A stretch of DNA of 64,000 bases from Kitasatospora herbaricolor (GTDB lineage: Bacteria; Actinomycetota; Actinomycetes; Streptomycetales; Streptomycetaceae). The position numbers and the translations under genes are program-made. The notes beneath the pieces were generated by a model that saw nothing but the letters and a program-made list of their open reading frames with translations, was not told where the DNA came from and made no database searches. Each line of letters starts with the position of its first letter. Within the stretch, counting starts at the first letter, position 1. The stretch is from NCBI RefSeq assembly GCF_030813695.1, contig NZ_JAUSVA010000002.1, forward strand, positions 4,030,001 through 4,094,000. The letters run 5' to 3'. This document shows positions 38,881 to 47,071 of this stretch, piece by piece.

Positions 38881-39195
38881 TCAGAACCCGTCGCGGCTGC
38901 CGAGGTCGGCGTTGCCGACCAGCGGGCTCGCGCCGGTGCCGGCGTCCTTCGGATGCAGGGTCACCGAGACCTGGTGGAGCCGGCGGTGGGCGATGCCGGC
39001 CTCGGCGTCGGCCGACAGCACCCAGGCCTTGACGCCGCCCTTGGCCCTGGCGTCCCGCCGCAGTTCGACGCTGAAGTCGAGGGTCACCTCGCCGACCTCG
39101 AACCGGAGCGGCTGCCCGGCGCCCCGGGCCGACGCGTCGAGGAGTTCCTGCCGGACCGCCTCGATCGCGTCGGCCAGTTCGATGCTCTCGCTCAT
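38881..39195 (-). CDS. Trypco2 (trypsin-co-occurring domain 2) protein
   Basis: 104 residues, starting MSESIELADAIEAVRQELLD. The sequence FEVGEVTLDFSVELRRD then KAWVLSADAEA matches the trypco2 family, small domains found beside trypsin-like effectors in NTP-dependent conflict systems. Its role is unproved; it may be an adaptor, a regulator or a protease target. The ATG is at 39195; the open frame continues upstream but is not conserved. The stop is followed two bases later by the trypsin-NACHT start, so the pair is an operon with trypco2 first. Confidence 0.9.
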   Translation of the reverse strand: MSESIELADAIEAVRQELLDASARGAGQPLRFEVGEVTLDFSVELRRDARAKGGVKAWVLSADAEAGIAHRRLHQVSVTLHPKDAGTGASPLVGNADLGSRDGF

Positions 39196-39269
39196 TGCGC
39201 CCCCCGGGGTGAAACGGCCGCGCGGTGCGGCGGGTCGAGCGTAGAGCAACCGATCGGGGCCGGGCGAGG

Positions 39270-40415
39270 TCAGAGCAGGGCGAGCAGGGCCTCGACGCCC
39301 GCCGTGACGTCCTTGGCGCTCCACTCCAGGGCGGGCCCGGCGACCGTCACCTCGGTCATCGCCAGGCCCGGCAGCGCGGAGTCCCGCCAGCCGCCGAAGA
39401 GACCCAGGCCGGACTCCTCCGCGAGCCGGATGCCCGCCTCGTCCAAGGCCCGCGCCGGGTACGGCAGCCAGAGCTGGAACTGGTGGGTGTGCGGCGGCTC
39501 GGGGAACACCCGGGCGCCCGGCACCGCCGCGAGGGCCTCCGCCAGCGCCGCGGCCACCACCTTCGCGTGCGTCACGTACGACTCCAGAAGCGGGAGTTCG
39601 CGGTCCAGCCCGGCCAGCGCGGACAGTGCGGCCGGCCACTGCTGGAACAGCTGGCCGCCGTAGCGGTGGCGCCAGGCCTTGGCCGTCCGCACGAACTCGC
39701 GGTCACCGGTGAGGGCGGCGCCGTTGACGCCGCCGAGGGTCTTGTAGAAGGAGACGTAGACCGAGTCGGCCAGGGCGGCGATCTCCGGCAGCGAGTGCCC
39801 CAGGTGGAAGGTGGACTCCCACAGCCGAGCACCGTCGAAGTGCACCGGCGCGTCCTCGGCGGAGACCGTGGCGGTCAGCTCCTCCCAGGTAGGCAGGACG
39901 AACCCGGCCTCGCGAAGCGGGAGTTCCAGGGTCAGCACGGCGTACGACTCGTCGAAGCCGCGGATCTCCGCCGGGGTGGGGATACGCGGTTCGGTGGTCG
40001 GCCAGACGCTGTGCAGGCCGCCGAGGGTGGCGTAGGCGCGCCGCTCGTGCCGCTCGGGGTGGGCCAGCGGGTGCAGTGCGACGTTGCGCTCGCCGCGGCG
40101 GTCGGCCCAGATCCGCATCGCGACCTGCTGCGCCATCGTGCCGGTGGGGAAGAAGGCCGCGTCCTCGGCGCCGAGCAGGCCCGCCACCCGCTCCTCCAGG
40201 GCCCGCACCACCCCGTCGCCGTAGAAGTCGGGCCGCTGGTCGAGGTCGTGGGCCTGCTCCGCCTCCGCCGTCAGCGCCGCCAGGCGCTCGCGCAGGTTCT
40301 GCGGCCGGGCGCCCGAGAGCAGCCGGTCGCAGCCCCGCAGGGCTGCGAACCGGCGCTCCTGGACGCTGGGCCCGGCCGCCTCGGCGGCCCGGGCGTCGTT
40401 CTCGTTGACATCCAT
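39270..40415 (-). CDS. Threonine aldolase-like beta-eliminating lyase
   Basis: 381 residues. A fold-type I PLP enzyme that probably cleaves L-threonine or related beta-hydroxy amino acids to glycine and an aldehyde. The PLP lysine is K225 in YVSFYKTLGGVNGA. FPTGTMAQQVAMR binds the phosphate, and HFDGARLWE carries the PLP-ring aspartate. I chose ATG 40415 (MDVNENDARA); the frame opens at 40499. The gene lies 75 bases from the trypco2 start on the same strand, but has no evident link to that system. Beta-eliminating activity on other substrates cannot be ruled out. Confidence 0.87.
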   Translation of the reverse strand: MDVNENDARAAEAAGPSVQERRFAALRGCDRLLSGARPQNLRERLAALTAEAEQAHDLDQRPDFYGDGVVRALEERVAGLLGAEDAAFFPTGTMAQQVAMRIWADRRGERNVALHPLAHPERHERRAYATLGGLHSVWPTTEPRIPTPAEIRGFDESYAVLTLELPLREAGFVLPTWEELTATVSAEDAPVHFDGARLWESTFHLGHSLPEIAALADSVYVSFYKTLGGVNGAALTGDREFVRTAKAWRHRYGGQLFQQWPAALSALAGLDRELPLLESYVTHAKVVAAALAEALAAVPGARVFPEPPHTHQFQLWLPYPARALDEAGIRLAEESGLGLFGGWRDSALPGLAMTEVTVAGPALEWSAKDVTAGVEALLALL

Positions 40416-40446
40416 AGCTCGATGGTCGCCCAGAACCGCGGACAGG

Positions 40447-40914
40447 TCAGCGTGCCGGGTGGAGCGAGTACGACGGGAAATTGCCGTACAGCTTCTCATC
40501 GGCCCCGTCCGGCCCGTGGGTGACGGCCTGCACCAGGAGGTCGCCGCCGACGAAGGCGCCCTTCCAGGAGGCGCCGAGCCCGCCGAGGACCTCCTCGCGG
40601 TCGCCCCGGCTGCGCGGCCTGTTCACCCCGTCCTTGGAGGCCGGCAGGTCGGGGGGCGATCCGGGCGGCGAAGTCCTGGCCGTCGCTGGCCGGCGAGGCG
40701 ACCAGCGAGCCGTTCCCCGCGCTCGTCGCGGCGAGCAGCACCGACCCGGTGTCGACCAGGACGACCGGGTCCAGCGGGCCGAAGGGCTCGCGGTGGTGCA
40801 GCGCCCAGCCGGCGGGCGACTCCAGCAGGCAGGCGTCCCGGGGCGGGTGACCGGGGTCACGATCGGCCCCGCGCGGGCAGGGCGGGCGGGCTCTGACGGT
40901 GAGCCACGGCACAC
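40447..40914 (-). pseudogene. Decayed C-terminal remnant of an aldehyde dehydrogenase
   Basis: Three reading-frame pieces join into one ALDH-like C-terminus: GPIVTPVT, then [20 protein letters not shown] and [11 protein letters not shown], then [20 protein letters not shown] and [20 protein letters not shown], ending at 40447. Two frame changes are needed. One base is missing in a C-run near 40855, and one extra base lies in the G6 run at 40651-40656. The N-terminal 300 or so residues, with the catalytic Cys, are absent. It lies between two intact genes. The two run-length changes could also be sequencing errors, but the missing N-terminus could not. Confidence 0.78.
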
Positions 40915-41228
40915 CGCGGGCGGGGCCGCCGGTGGCGATGGTCACAGGGAGGGCGCCGGTACTAGCGGCGGTAGGAGCCCCCCGGCGGGCGGCCCGCGGC
41001 GGCCCGGCGGGGCCGCAGGTCGTCCCACGGACCATCCGACCATGATCAAATCCGCCGATCATTACTCCGACAGCCTGAAGTTCAGACCTCACGATGACTA
41101 CACGCCGTAGTACGTCACACCGTTTGGGACTCCGCTCGGTAACGGTTTACACCTGAGTGGTCCCCCGCTCTGCAGGCCCTACCGGGCTCAGTGCTGTCCC
41201 CTTACGCCCCGTGAGGTTGAGCATCCCG
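40915..41228. other. Intergenic region ahead of the M23 peptidase gene
   Basis: About 310 bases. It has the perfect inverted repeat ATGATC, nine bases, GATCAT at 41042-41062, followed by an AT-richer stretch that may hold the promoter. I looked for the c-di-AMP riboswitch that often precedes streptomycete wall hydrolases and could not recognise one. Confidence 0.5.
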
Positions 41229-42125
41229 ATGTCCACCGTCCCGAACCTGGGGCCGGCCCTGCGCCGCCTCGCCACCACCGCGGCCACCCACGCGGTGTCC
41301 TGGCAGCCCCGACTCGGCCAGGCCGCCCGTACCCACCTCGCCCCGCTGCGCACGCTCCACGCGCCGCTGTCGGCCCTGCCCCGCACCCGCGTCCGGGCCG
41401 CCACCGCGGCCGGCGCCGCCGCGGTGATAGTGGGCGGCGTCCTGGTCGCCGGGGTGCCCGCCAACGCGTCGGCCCAGACGGTCATACCCACCACGCCGGG
41501 CATCTCCGCCTTCACCTCCCCGCACGGGGAGGCGCCCGCCACCGGGCTGGTCCAGATCGCCGGACCGAGCGCGTACCAGGTCAGGCACACCCCTGCCCAC
41601 GACTCGGTCGCGGTCGCCGCCAACCTCGCGGCGCCGGTCCCGATCCCGGTGCCCGCCGCCCCGGCCCCCGCGCCGGAGCCCGCGCCCGAGCCGGCGCCGG
41701 CCCCCGCGCCGGCCCCGGCCTGGTCCGCCCCCGTGCCGAACGCGCCGACCAGCAACCCGTACGGGGTGGCCAACCCGGAGTACGCGGCCGGCTACCACAC
41801 CGGTGTGGACTTCGCCGTGGACCCGGGCACGCCACTGCTCGCGGTCGGCGAGGGCCGGGTGGTCTCCGCCGGCTGGGACGGCGCGTACGGCAAGGAGGTC
41901 GTGCTGAAGCTGGCGGACGGCCACTTCGCGCAGTACGCCCACATGTCGGAGCTGGACGTCAGCGCGGGCGACCACGTGACCGCCGGGGAGCAGATCGGCG
42001 CCTCCGGCAACACCGGCAACTCGACCGGGCCGCACCTGCACTTCGAGATCCGCTCCAGCAACCACTACGGGGCCGTGATCAACCCGATCGCGTTCCTGTC
42101 GGGGCACGGCGTCAGCGACTTCTGA
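41229..42125 (+). CDS. M23 family metallopeptidase, secreted
   Basis: 298 residues. Cleaves peptidoglycan cross-bridges outside the membrane. A long basic head (1-55) precedes a hydrophobic segment (about 57-78, TAAGAAAVIVGGVLVAGV) ending AxA, a late Sec signal or anchor. A Pro/Ala linker (about 135-170) follows, then the LytM domain with H190 and D194 (GYHTGVDF), H238 (YAHMS), and H269 and H271 (GPHLHFE), a complete zinc and catalytic set. ATG 41229 was chosen over upstream starts because GAGGTTGAG lies just ahead. It is convergent with the TetR gene across a strong terminator. Confidence 0.93.
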   Translation: MSTVPNLGPALRRLATTAATHAVSWQPRLGQAARTHLAPLRTLHAPLSALPRTRVRAATAAGAAAVIVGGVLVAGVPANASAQTVIPTTPGISAFTSPHGEAPATGLVQIAGPSAYQVRHTPAHDSVAVAANLAAPVPIPVPAAPAPAPEPAPEPAPAPAPAPAWSAPVPNAPTSNPYGVANPEYAAGYHTGVDFAVDPGTPLLAVGEGRVVSAGWDGAYGKEVVLKLADGHFAQYAHMSELDVSAGDHVTAGEQIGASGNTGNSTGPHLHFEIRSSNHYGAVINPIAFLSGHGVSDF

Positions 42126-42186
42126 CCCGGCGGCGCCGGACGGCCGCCCCGCACGGCGGGCGCCGGGGACAGCGCGCGCGGCTCCA

Positions 42187-42241
42187 CGACGAGGCCGAAC
42201 GGCCGGCCGGGTTCCACCCGGCCGGCCGTTCGGCCTCGTCG
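42187..42241. terminator. 26-bp perfect hairpin between convergent genes
   Basis: A 26-base arm beginning CGACGAGGCCGAACGGCCGG and its exact complement, separated by TCC. Very stable. There is no T-run. It serves both the M23 gene and the TetR gene on the other strand. Confidence 0.88.
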
Positions 42242-42287
42242 CCCCCGTCACCCGCCTGGGCGCCGTGGCGGATCCGCTGACGCCCGG

Positions 42288-42965
42288 TCAGGCGTCCTTC
42301 GGCTCGATCAGGGCCGCGATCTCCAACGCCACCGTCAGGGCCGCCGACAGGCTCTCCGCGAGCGCCTCGGGCTTGGCTTCCCCGCAGGCACCGCCGGCCT
42401 CGCCGGCCTGGGCGAGCGGCTCGACGGGGCCCTCGGGCGCGCCGTGCTTCAGCAGGAACATCGCCGAGTTGATGGTGAACAGCGACATGGTGGCGCGCAG
42501 CCGGTCCTCGAAGGTGGCGCCGGGGCCGTGCACCAGGCGGATCATCGCGACCATCCGCTCCTTGAACTCCAGCCCGGCCGGGGAGTCACGCATCGCGGGC
42601 TGGTTCTCGTGGAAGAACCGCAGCAGCGGCGCCCGCTCGGACATCCCCGCCCCGAACCGCCGGACCAGCTCGTCCCGCAGCTCGGGCGACCAGGGCTTCT
42701 GCTCGCCCCAGGCGATCGCCTCGTCGATCGGCGCCGACATGGTGTCGACGATGCCGTGGACGATGTCGTCCTTGGTCTTGAAGTGGTAGTACAGCGCCGC
42801 CTTGGTCACGCCGAGCCGGTCGGCGATCTCGCGCAGCGAGGTCTGCTCGTAGCCCTGCTCGGAGAACAGCTCCAACGCCACGTTGATGATGCGCTCCCGG
42901 GTGTCACTGCGGGGGCTCTGCGTCGTACCCATGGCGTCCTGGCCTGCCTCAGACTGCGTTGACAT
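42288..42965 (-). CDS. TetR/AcrR repressor of the adjacent efflux gene
   Basis: 225 residues. The N-terminal helix-turn-helix reads RERIINVALELFSEQGYEQT then LREIADRLGVTKAALYYHFK. The C-terminal ligand domain is helical with an Ala/Gly-rich end. It is divergent from an MFS pump with 185 bases between and an 18-bp partial palindrome at 43084-43101, the standard layout of a drug-responsive TetR repressor and its target. The ATG at 42965 is used; an ATG at residue 12 (MGTTQSP) is an alternative. Control of the MFS gene is inferred. Confidence 0.93.
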   Translation of the reverse strand: MSTQSEAGQDAMGTTQSPRSDTRERIINVALELFSEQGYEQTSLREIADRLGVTKAALYYHFKTKDDIVHGIVDTMSAPIDEAIAWGEQKPWSPELRDELVRRFGAGMSERAPLLRFFHENQPAMRDSPAGLEFKERMVAMIRLVHGPGATFEDRLRATMSLFTINSAMFLLKHGAPEGPVEPLAQAGEAGGACGEAKPEALAESLSAALTVALEIAALIEPKDA

Positions 42966-43083
42966 TCGGCGAGTACCGGTCCCGGACGCTCACCACTGGG
43001 TCCATTCTCCCTGCCCAGGGCTTCCGCTCCGAAACCGGCTTGACGCCCGGCTCGGGACAACCTACCGTGCCGACGAAAGTATA

Positions 43084-43101
43084 ACTAGCCGGTCGTCAAG
43101 T
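43084..43101. promoter_or_regulatory. Candidate TetR operator between the repressor and MFS genes
   Basis: ACTAGCCGGTCGTCAAGT pairs at 12 of 18 positions around its centre (arms ACTxGxCG and CGxCxAGT). It is 50 bases ahead of the MFS start and about 120 bases ahead of the TetR start, in an AT-richer stretch. The right place for control of both genes. Confidence 0.6.
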
Positions 43102-43150
43102 AAGTTCCCTCGGAACCGGGCGTCCGGCACCCTCTCCTGGGAGAAGCGTC

Positions 43151-44776
43151 ATGCCACACAAGCAGGTCGGGAGCGCGGAGGACAGCTCCGCCGCAGCCGA
43201 GGAGGTCCCCTCGGACGCTCCGGCGGCCGCCGCGAAGGACTCCGAGCCGCAGTTCCGCTCGCCCCGCGAGATCCGGCTGGTGATGATCGGCCTGGTCGTC
43301 ACCATGCTGCTCGCCATGCTCGACAACCTGATCGTCGGCACCGCCATGCCGACCATCGTCGGCGACCTCGGCGGCGGCGAGCACCTCTCCTGGGTGGTCA
43401 CCTCGTACACCCTGGCCACGGCGGCCTCGACCCCGATCTGGGGCAAGCTCGGCGACCTCTACGGCCGCAAGGGCACCTTCCTCACCTCCATCGTGATCTT
43501 CCTGGTCGGCTCGGCGCTCTCCGGCCTCTCCCAGAACATGAACGAGCTGATCGGCTTCCGCGCCCTGCAGGGGCTCGGCGCCGGCGGTCTGATGGTCGGC
43601 GTGATGTCGATCATGGGTGCGCTGATCCCGCCGCGCGACCGCGGGAAGTACCAGGGCATGTTCGCCGCGGTGATGGCCCTGGCCACCATCGGCGGCCCGC
43701 TGCTCGGCGGCTTCATCACCGACCACTTCAGCTGGCACTGGATCTTCTACATCAACCTGCCGCTGGGCATCGTCGCGCTCGGCGTGGTCGTCGTCACCCT
43801 GCACCTGCCGAAGGTCCGCTCGACCGCGCGGATCGACTACGTCGGCGCCGTCCTGCTCACCACCGGCATCACCGCGCTGACCCTGATCACCACCTGGGGC
43901 GGCCAGGAGTACGCCTGGGGCTCGAAGCAGATCCTCGGCCTGGGCGCGCTGGCCGTCGCCTCGCTGATCGCCTTCTGCTACGTCGAGCAGCGGGTCGAGG
44001 AGCCGATGCTCCCGCTCAGCCTGTTCAGCAACCTGAACTTCACGCTGGTCTCGCTGATCGGCTTCATCGTCGGCTTCGTGATGTTCGGCTCCACCGTCTT
44101 CCTGCCGCTCTACCAGCAGACCGTCCAGGGCGCCTCGGCGACCAACTCGGGCCTGCTGCTGATGCCGATGATGCTCGGCATGCTGGTGGTCTCGCTGGTG
44201 GTCGGACAGGCCGTCACCAAGACCGGCAAGTACCGGATCTTCCCGATCATCGGCACCATCGTGATGACCGGCGGCATGCTGCTGCTCTCCATGCTGGACA
44301 CCGAGACCAGCACCTTCACCTCCGCCTGCTTCATGGTGGTGCTCGGCGCGGGCATGGGCTTCCTGATGCAGATCACCATGCTGGTGGCGCAGAACAGCGT
44401 CGAGCTCAAGGACATGGGCGTGGCCAGCTCCACCGCCACCCTGTTCCGGACGATCGGCGGCTCCTTCGGCGTCGCGCTGTTCGGCGCGCTGTTCAACAGC
44501 CAGGTCACCGCGACCATGAAGGACCGGCTCGGCGACCAGGCCGGCGCGAGCGCCGGTGCCAACCCCGGCCAGATGACCCCGGCCGCGCTCCGGACGCTCC
44601 CCGCGCCGGTGCAGGACGCCTACCACCACGCCGTCGCCAACGGCATGCACACGGTGTTCCTCTGGGGCGCCGCGGCCGCCGTGATCGCCGTCGCGGCCGC
44701 CGTGTTCATGCGCGAGGTGCCGCTGCGCGGTACCGGCGAGCCGGCCGAGAAGAACCTTGAGGCCGCTGCCATCTGA
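43151..44776 (+). CDS. DHA2-family MFS multidrug exporter (EmrB/QacA type)
   Basis: 541 residues. A 14-helix proton-driven exporter in the cytoplasmic membrane. The helices run from about residue 40 to 520. The motif A region has GKLGDLYGRKGTF. The conserved DHA2 motif in helix 5 is clear (ATIGGPLLGGFITDHFSWHW and YINLPLG). The first 35 residues are an acidic/Ala head. ATG 43151 follows GGGAG. The substrate is unknown, but adjacency to the TetR gene suggests induction by the exported compound. Confidence 0.95.
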   Translation: MPHKQVGSAEDSSAAAEEVPSDAPAAAAKDSEPQFRSPREIRLVMIGLVVTMLLAMLDNLIVGTAMPTIVGDLGGGEHLSWVVTSYTLATAASTPIWGKLGDLYGRKGTFLTSIVIFLVGSALSGLSQNMNELIGFRALQGLGAGGLMVGVMSIMGALIPPRDRGKYQGMFAAVMALATIGGPLLGGFITDHFSWHWIFYINLPLGIVALGVVVVTLHLPKVRSTARIDYVGAVLLTTGITALTLITTWGGQEYAWGSKQILGLGALAVASLIAFCYVEQRVEEPMLPLSLFSNLNFTLVSLIGFIVGFVMFGSTVFLPLYQQTVQGASATNSGLLLMPMMLGMLVVSLVVGQAVTKTGKYRIFPIIGTIVMTGGMLLLSMLDTETSTFTSACFMVVLGAGMGFLMQITMLVAQNSVELKDMGVASSTATLFRTIGGSFGVALFGALFNSQVTATMKDRLGDQAGASAGANPGQMTPAALRTLPAPVQDAYHHAVANGMHTVFLWGAAAAVIAVAAAVFMREVPLRGTGEPAEKNLEAAAI

Positions 44777-44807
44777 CCCACCCCGGCGGCCCCGACCCGG
44801 CCCCGAC

Positions 44808-44849
44808 CCGACGGCCCCGCCGCGACAACCGTCGCGACGGGGCCGTCGG
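44808..44849. terminator. Hairpin between the MFS and mutY genes
   Basis: A 19-base stem with one mismatch (CCGACGGCCCCGCCGCGAC against its partner), loop AACC. Lies between the convergent stops, with no T-run. Confidence 0.82.
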
Positions 44850-44864
44850 CCTTCGCCGGGACCG

Positions 44865-45758
44865 CTACCGGGGCAGCCGGTAGACGCCCTGGGCGACCGG
44901 CTCGACCAGCCCGTCCGCCACCAGGCCGTCCAGCGCCCTGGCCCGCTGCACCGGCTCCGGCCAGACCTCGTCCAGCCTGGCCTGCGGCACCTCGCCGTGG
45001 GCCTCCCGCAGCACCGCGAGCAGCTTTCCGCGCACCTGCCGGTCGGTGCCCTCGTACGTCTGGCCGCGCCGGGCCGGGCCCTCGTACGGCGGCCGGCCGG
45101 CCAGCTGCCAGGCGCAGTGCCGCTTCAGCGGGCAGGCACCGCACTCCGGGCTCCGCGCCGTGCAGACCAGGGCGCCCAGCTCCATCACGCCGACCGCCCA
45201 GGTGGCGGCGGTCTCGGCGGTCTCCGGCAGCAGCGTGGTCGCCGTCCGCCGCTCGGCCGCCGTGGTCGCCTGCGCGGGGTACTCGACACCCGTCACGGCC
45301 CGGGCGAACACCCGGCGGACGTTCGTGTCCAGCACCACGTGCCGCTGGCGGAACGCGAACGAGGCGACCGCCGCCGCCGTGTACTCGCCCACCCCGGGCA
45401 GGGCGAGCAGCGCCGCGTGGTCGTCCGGCACCTCGCCGCCGTGCGTGGTGGTGATCGCGGTGGCGGCGCCGTGCAGCCGCAGGGCGCGCCGGGGGTAGCC
45501 GAGCCGCCCCCACATCCGGACCGCCTCGCCGGGTGCGTCCGCCGCCAGGTCGGCGGGCGTGGGCCAGCGCTCCAGCCAGGCCTCGTAGACCGGCAGCACC
45601 CGCTTGACGGGTGTCTGCTGCAGCATGAACTCGCTCACCATCACCGCCCAGGGCGAGGCGTCCGGGGTACGCCAGGGCAGGTCGCGCGCGTGGGCCTCGT
45701 ACCAGTCGAGAACGGTCGAGTGCAGGAGCGGGGCGGGGGCGGTGGAAGTGGTAGCCAT
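44865..45758 (-). CDS. mutY: A/G-specific adenine glycosylase
   Basis: 297 residues. Removes adenine paired with 8-oxoguanine, preventing G-to-T changes. The HhH-GPD core has VSEFMLQQTPVKRV (catalytic E43), LPGVGEYTAAAVASFA and the catalytic D144 in VVLDTNVRR. The 4Fe-4S cluster cysteines are C199, C206, C209 and C215 in the spacing C-x6-C-x2-C-x5-C. The C-terminal NUDIX-like domain of E. coli MutY, which reads 8-oxoG, is absent; the protein ends about 80 residues after the cluster. The short form is common in actinobacteria as far as I recall. ATG 45758. Confidence 0.95.
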   Translation of the reverse strand: MATTSTAPAPLLHSTVLDWYEAHARDLPWRTPDASPWAVMVSEFMLQQTPVKRVLPVYEAWLERWPTPADLAADAPGEAVRMWGRLGYPRRALRLHGAATAITTTHGGEVPDDHAALLALPGVGEYTAAAVASFAFRQRHVVLDTNVRRVFARAVTGVEYPAQATTAAERRTATTLLPETAETAATWAVGVMELGALVCTARSPECGACPLKRHCAWQLAGRPPYEGPARRGQTYEGTDRQVRGKLLAVLREAHGEVPQARLDEVWPEPVQRARALDGLVADGLVEPVAQGVYRLPR

Positions 45759-46074
45759 GACCCCCCGATCCTCCCACGGGCGCGCCCACGCCGTACGCCG
45801 GTACCGGGAGCGACCGGGTGCGCCCGCCGGGCGGCCGTGGCCGGCGCCAGCGGCCCGGCGCGGGACGTTGCGCGAAGTCGTCCGGGACGGGCTCCCGATC
45901 CGTCCGGACGGCCCGGCCGCACCTTCCGTGCACCAAGGACCCGTCCGCCGGCGCCGGCCCCGGCGGCCCCGGGCGGCTCCCCCATCCGGCCCAAATTGCG
46001 GATCATGTGAAGGAAGGGGCGACAGTGAGGTGTTGGTGCATCAAGGGACGCACACTCTCTCGTAGAGTTTGCCC
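45759..46074. other. Intergenic region ahead of the secreted-protein gene
   Basis: 316 bases. GC-rich, with divergent promoters presumably for mutY and the gene at 46075. I see no repeat, small gene or RNA in it beyond the short CTCT/AGAG element near 46056-46066. Confidence 0.5.
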
Positions 46075-46977
46075 GTGCCTTCTCTGCGTCAACCCGTGGG
46101 ACCGCTGCCGGCCTCGATCTACTGGCGTCGGCGAGTCGTCGTGCTCGCGGCCCTGGCCGCGGTCCTCGCCCTGGTCCTCTGGCTGACCTCCGATCAGGGG
46201 GGCGGCGGGGGGCAGCACAGGACGGCCAAGCCCCTCCCCTCCCCCGCCCAGGAGATCACCCCGGGCGCGGCCCCGACCGGCCCGGCCGTCACCGGCCGCC
46301 CCGGCGGGCCCGGCGGCGGCTCGGGCGGCGCCGCGGGCTCGGGCGGTGTGTCGGGATCCGGCGGCGGCGACGTCAGCCTGACCGGCGGCGGGACGGACGG
46401 CGGCAGCGCCCCTGCCCCCGGCGGCGGCACCGCCCCGGGCGGGACGGCCGCTTCAGGCACCACGGGCGGGACCACGGGCGGCGGCAGCACAGGTGGCGGT
46501 ACGGCCGGCGGCACCACGGGCGGCGGCACGGGAGCCCCGCCGGTGAACACCGCCGAGGTGATGGCCCTGCCGGTCTGCGCCTCCTCCCAGGTGACGCTGG
46601 AGCTGACGAGCACCCAGAACGCCTACCAGCCCAAGGACAAGCCCCGGCTGGCCCTGACCGTGCGCAACGCCGGCACCGCCGGCTGCCGGGTCGACCTCGG
46701 CCGGGTCAGTTCGCTGATCACCCTGAGCGCGAGCAGCGGCGAGCGGATCTGGTCCTCCGGGGACTGCCCGACGGACCGTCAGAGCACCTGGGTGCAGATC
46801 GCGGCCGGCAGCGGCCTGACCGAGACCTTCACCTGGGACCGCAGCCGCAGCAAGCCGCAGTGCGCCTCCCCCGACACGACGGCCGCGCCCACCGGCAACT
46901 ACCTGGTGGTGGCCGACCTGTCCGGGCTCTCCGGCGGCCTGGTCTCCGCCCGCTCCTCGATCCGCCTGGAGAGCTGA
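46075..46977 (+). CDS. Membrane-anchored extracellular protein with Gly-rich spacer
   Basis: 300 residues. A short cytoplasmic head (VPSLRQPVGPLPASIYWRRR), one membrane segment (about residues 21-40) and a Gly/Thr-rich spacer (about 45-160) lead to a C-terminal domain of about 140 residues with four cysteines (VCASS, AGCRVD, SGDCPTD, KPQCASP) that probably form disulphides. That domain has a beta-rich pattern (DKPRLALTVRN) resembling immunoglobulin-like DUF4232-type domains; this is tentative. GTG 46075 was chosen over TTG 46069 because of distance from the upstream region. It lies between mutY and disA and is convergent with the latter. Function unknown. Confidence 0.8.
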   Translation: MPSLRQPVGPLPASIYWRRRVVVLAALAAVLALVLWLTSDQGGGGGQHRTAKPLPSPAQEITPGAAPTGPAVTGRPGGPGGGSGGAAGSGGVSGSGGGDVSLTGGGTDGGSAPAPGGGTAPGGTAASGTTGGTTGGGSTGGGTAGGTTGGGTGAPPVNTAEVMALPVCASSQVTLELTSTQNAYQPKDKPRLALTVRNAGTAGCRVDLGRVSSLITLSASSGERIWSSGDCPTDRQSTWVQIAAGSGLTETFTWDRSRSKPQCASPDTTAAPTGNYLVVADLSGLSGGLVSARSSIRLES

Positions 46978-47001
46978 GCGGCCACGGACGGTACGACGGA
47001 C

Positions 47002-47047
47002 GAAGGGTCCCCGGGGAGCTCCCCGGGGAGCTCCCCGGGGACCCTTC
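47002..47047. terminator. 46-bp perfect palindrome between convergent genes
   Basis: GAAGGGTCCCCGGGGAGCTC and onward reads the same on both strands for 46 bases. Internal CCCCGGGGAG repeats. No T-run. A bidirectional terminator for the secreted-protein gene and disA. Confidence 0.88.
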
Positions 47048-47071
47048 CTGCGTCGTGCGGGCGGGGCCCGG

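Noticed and set aside
41042..41228. c-di-AMP (ydaO-type) riboswitch ahead of the M23 peptidase gene
   Set aside because: Expected from other streptomycetes with DisA, but I could not find the conserved stems or motifs. A covariance search would decide.
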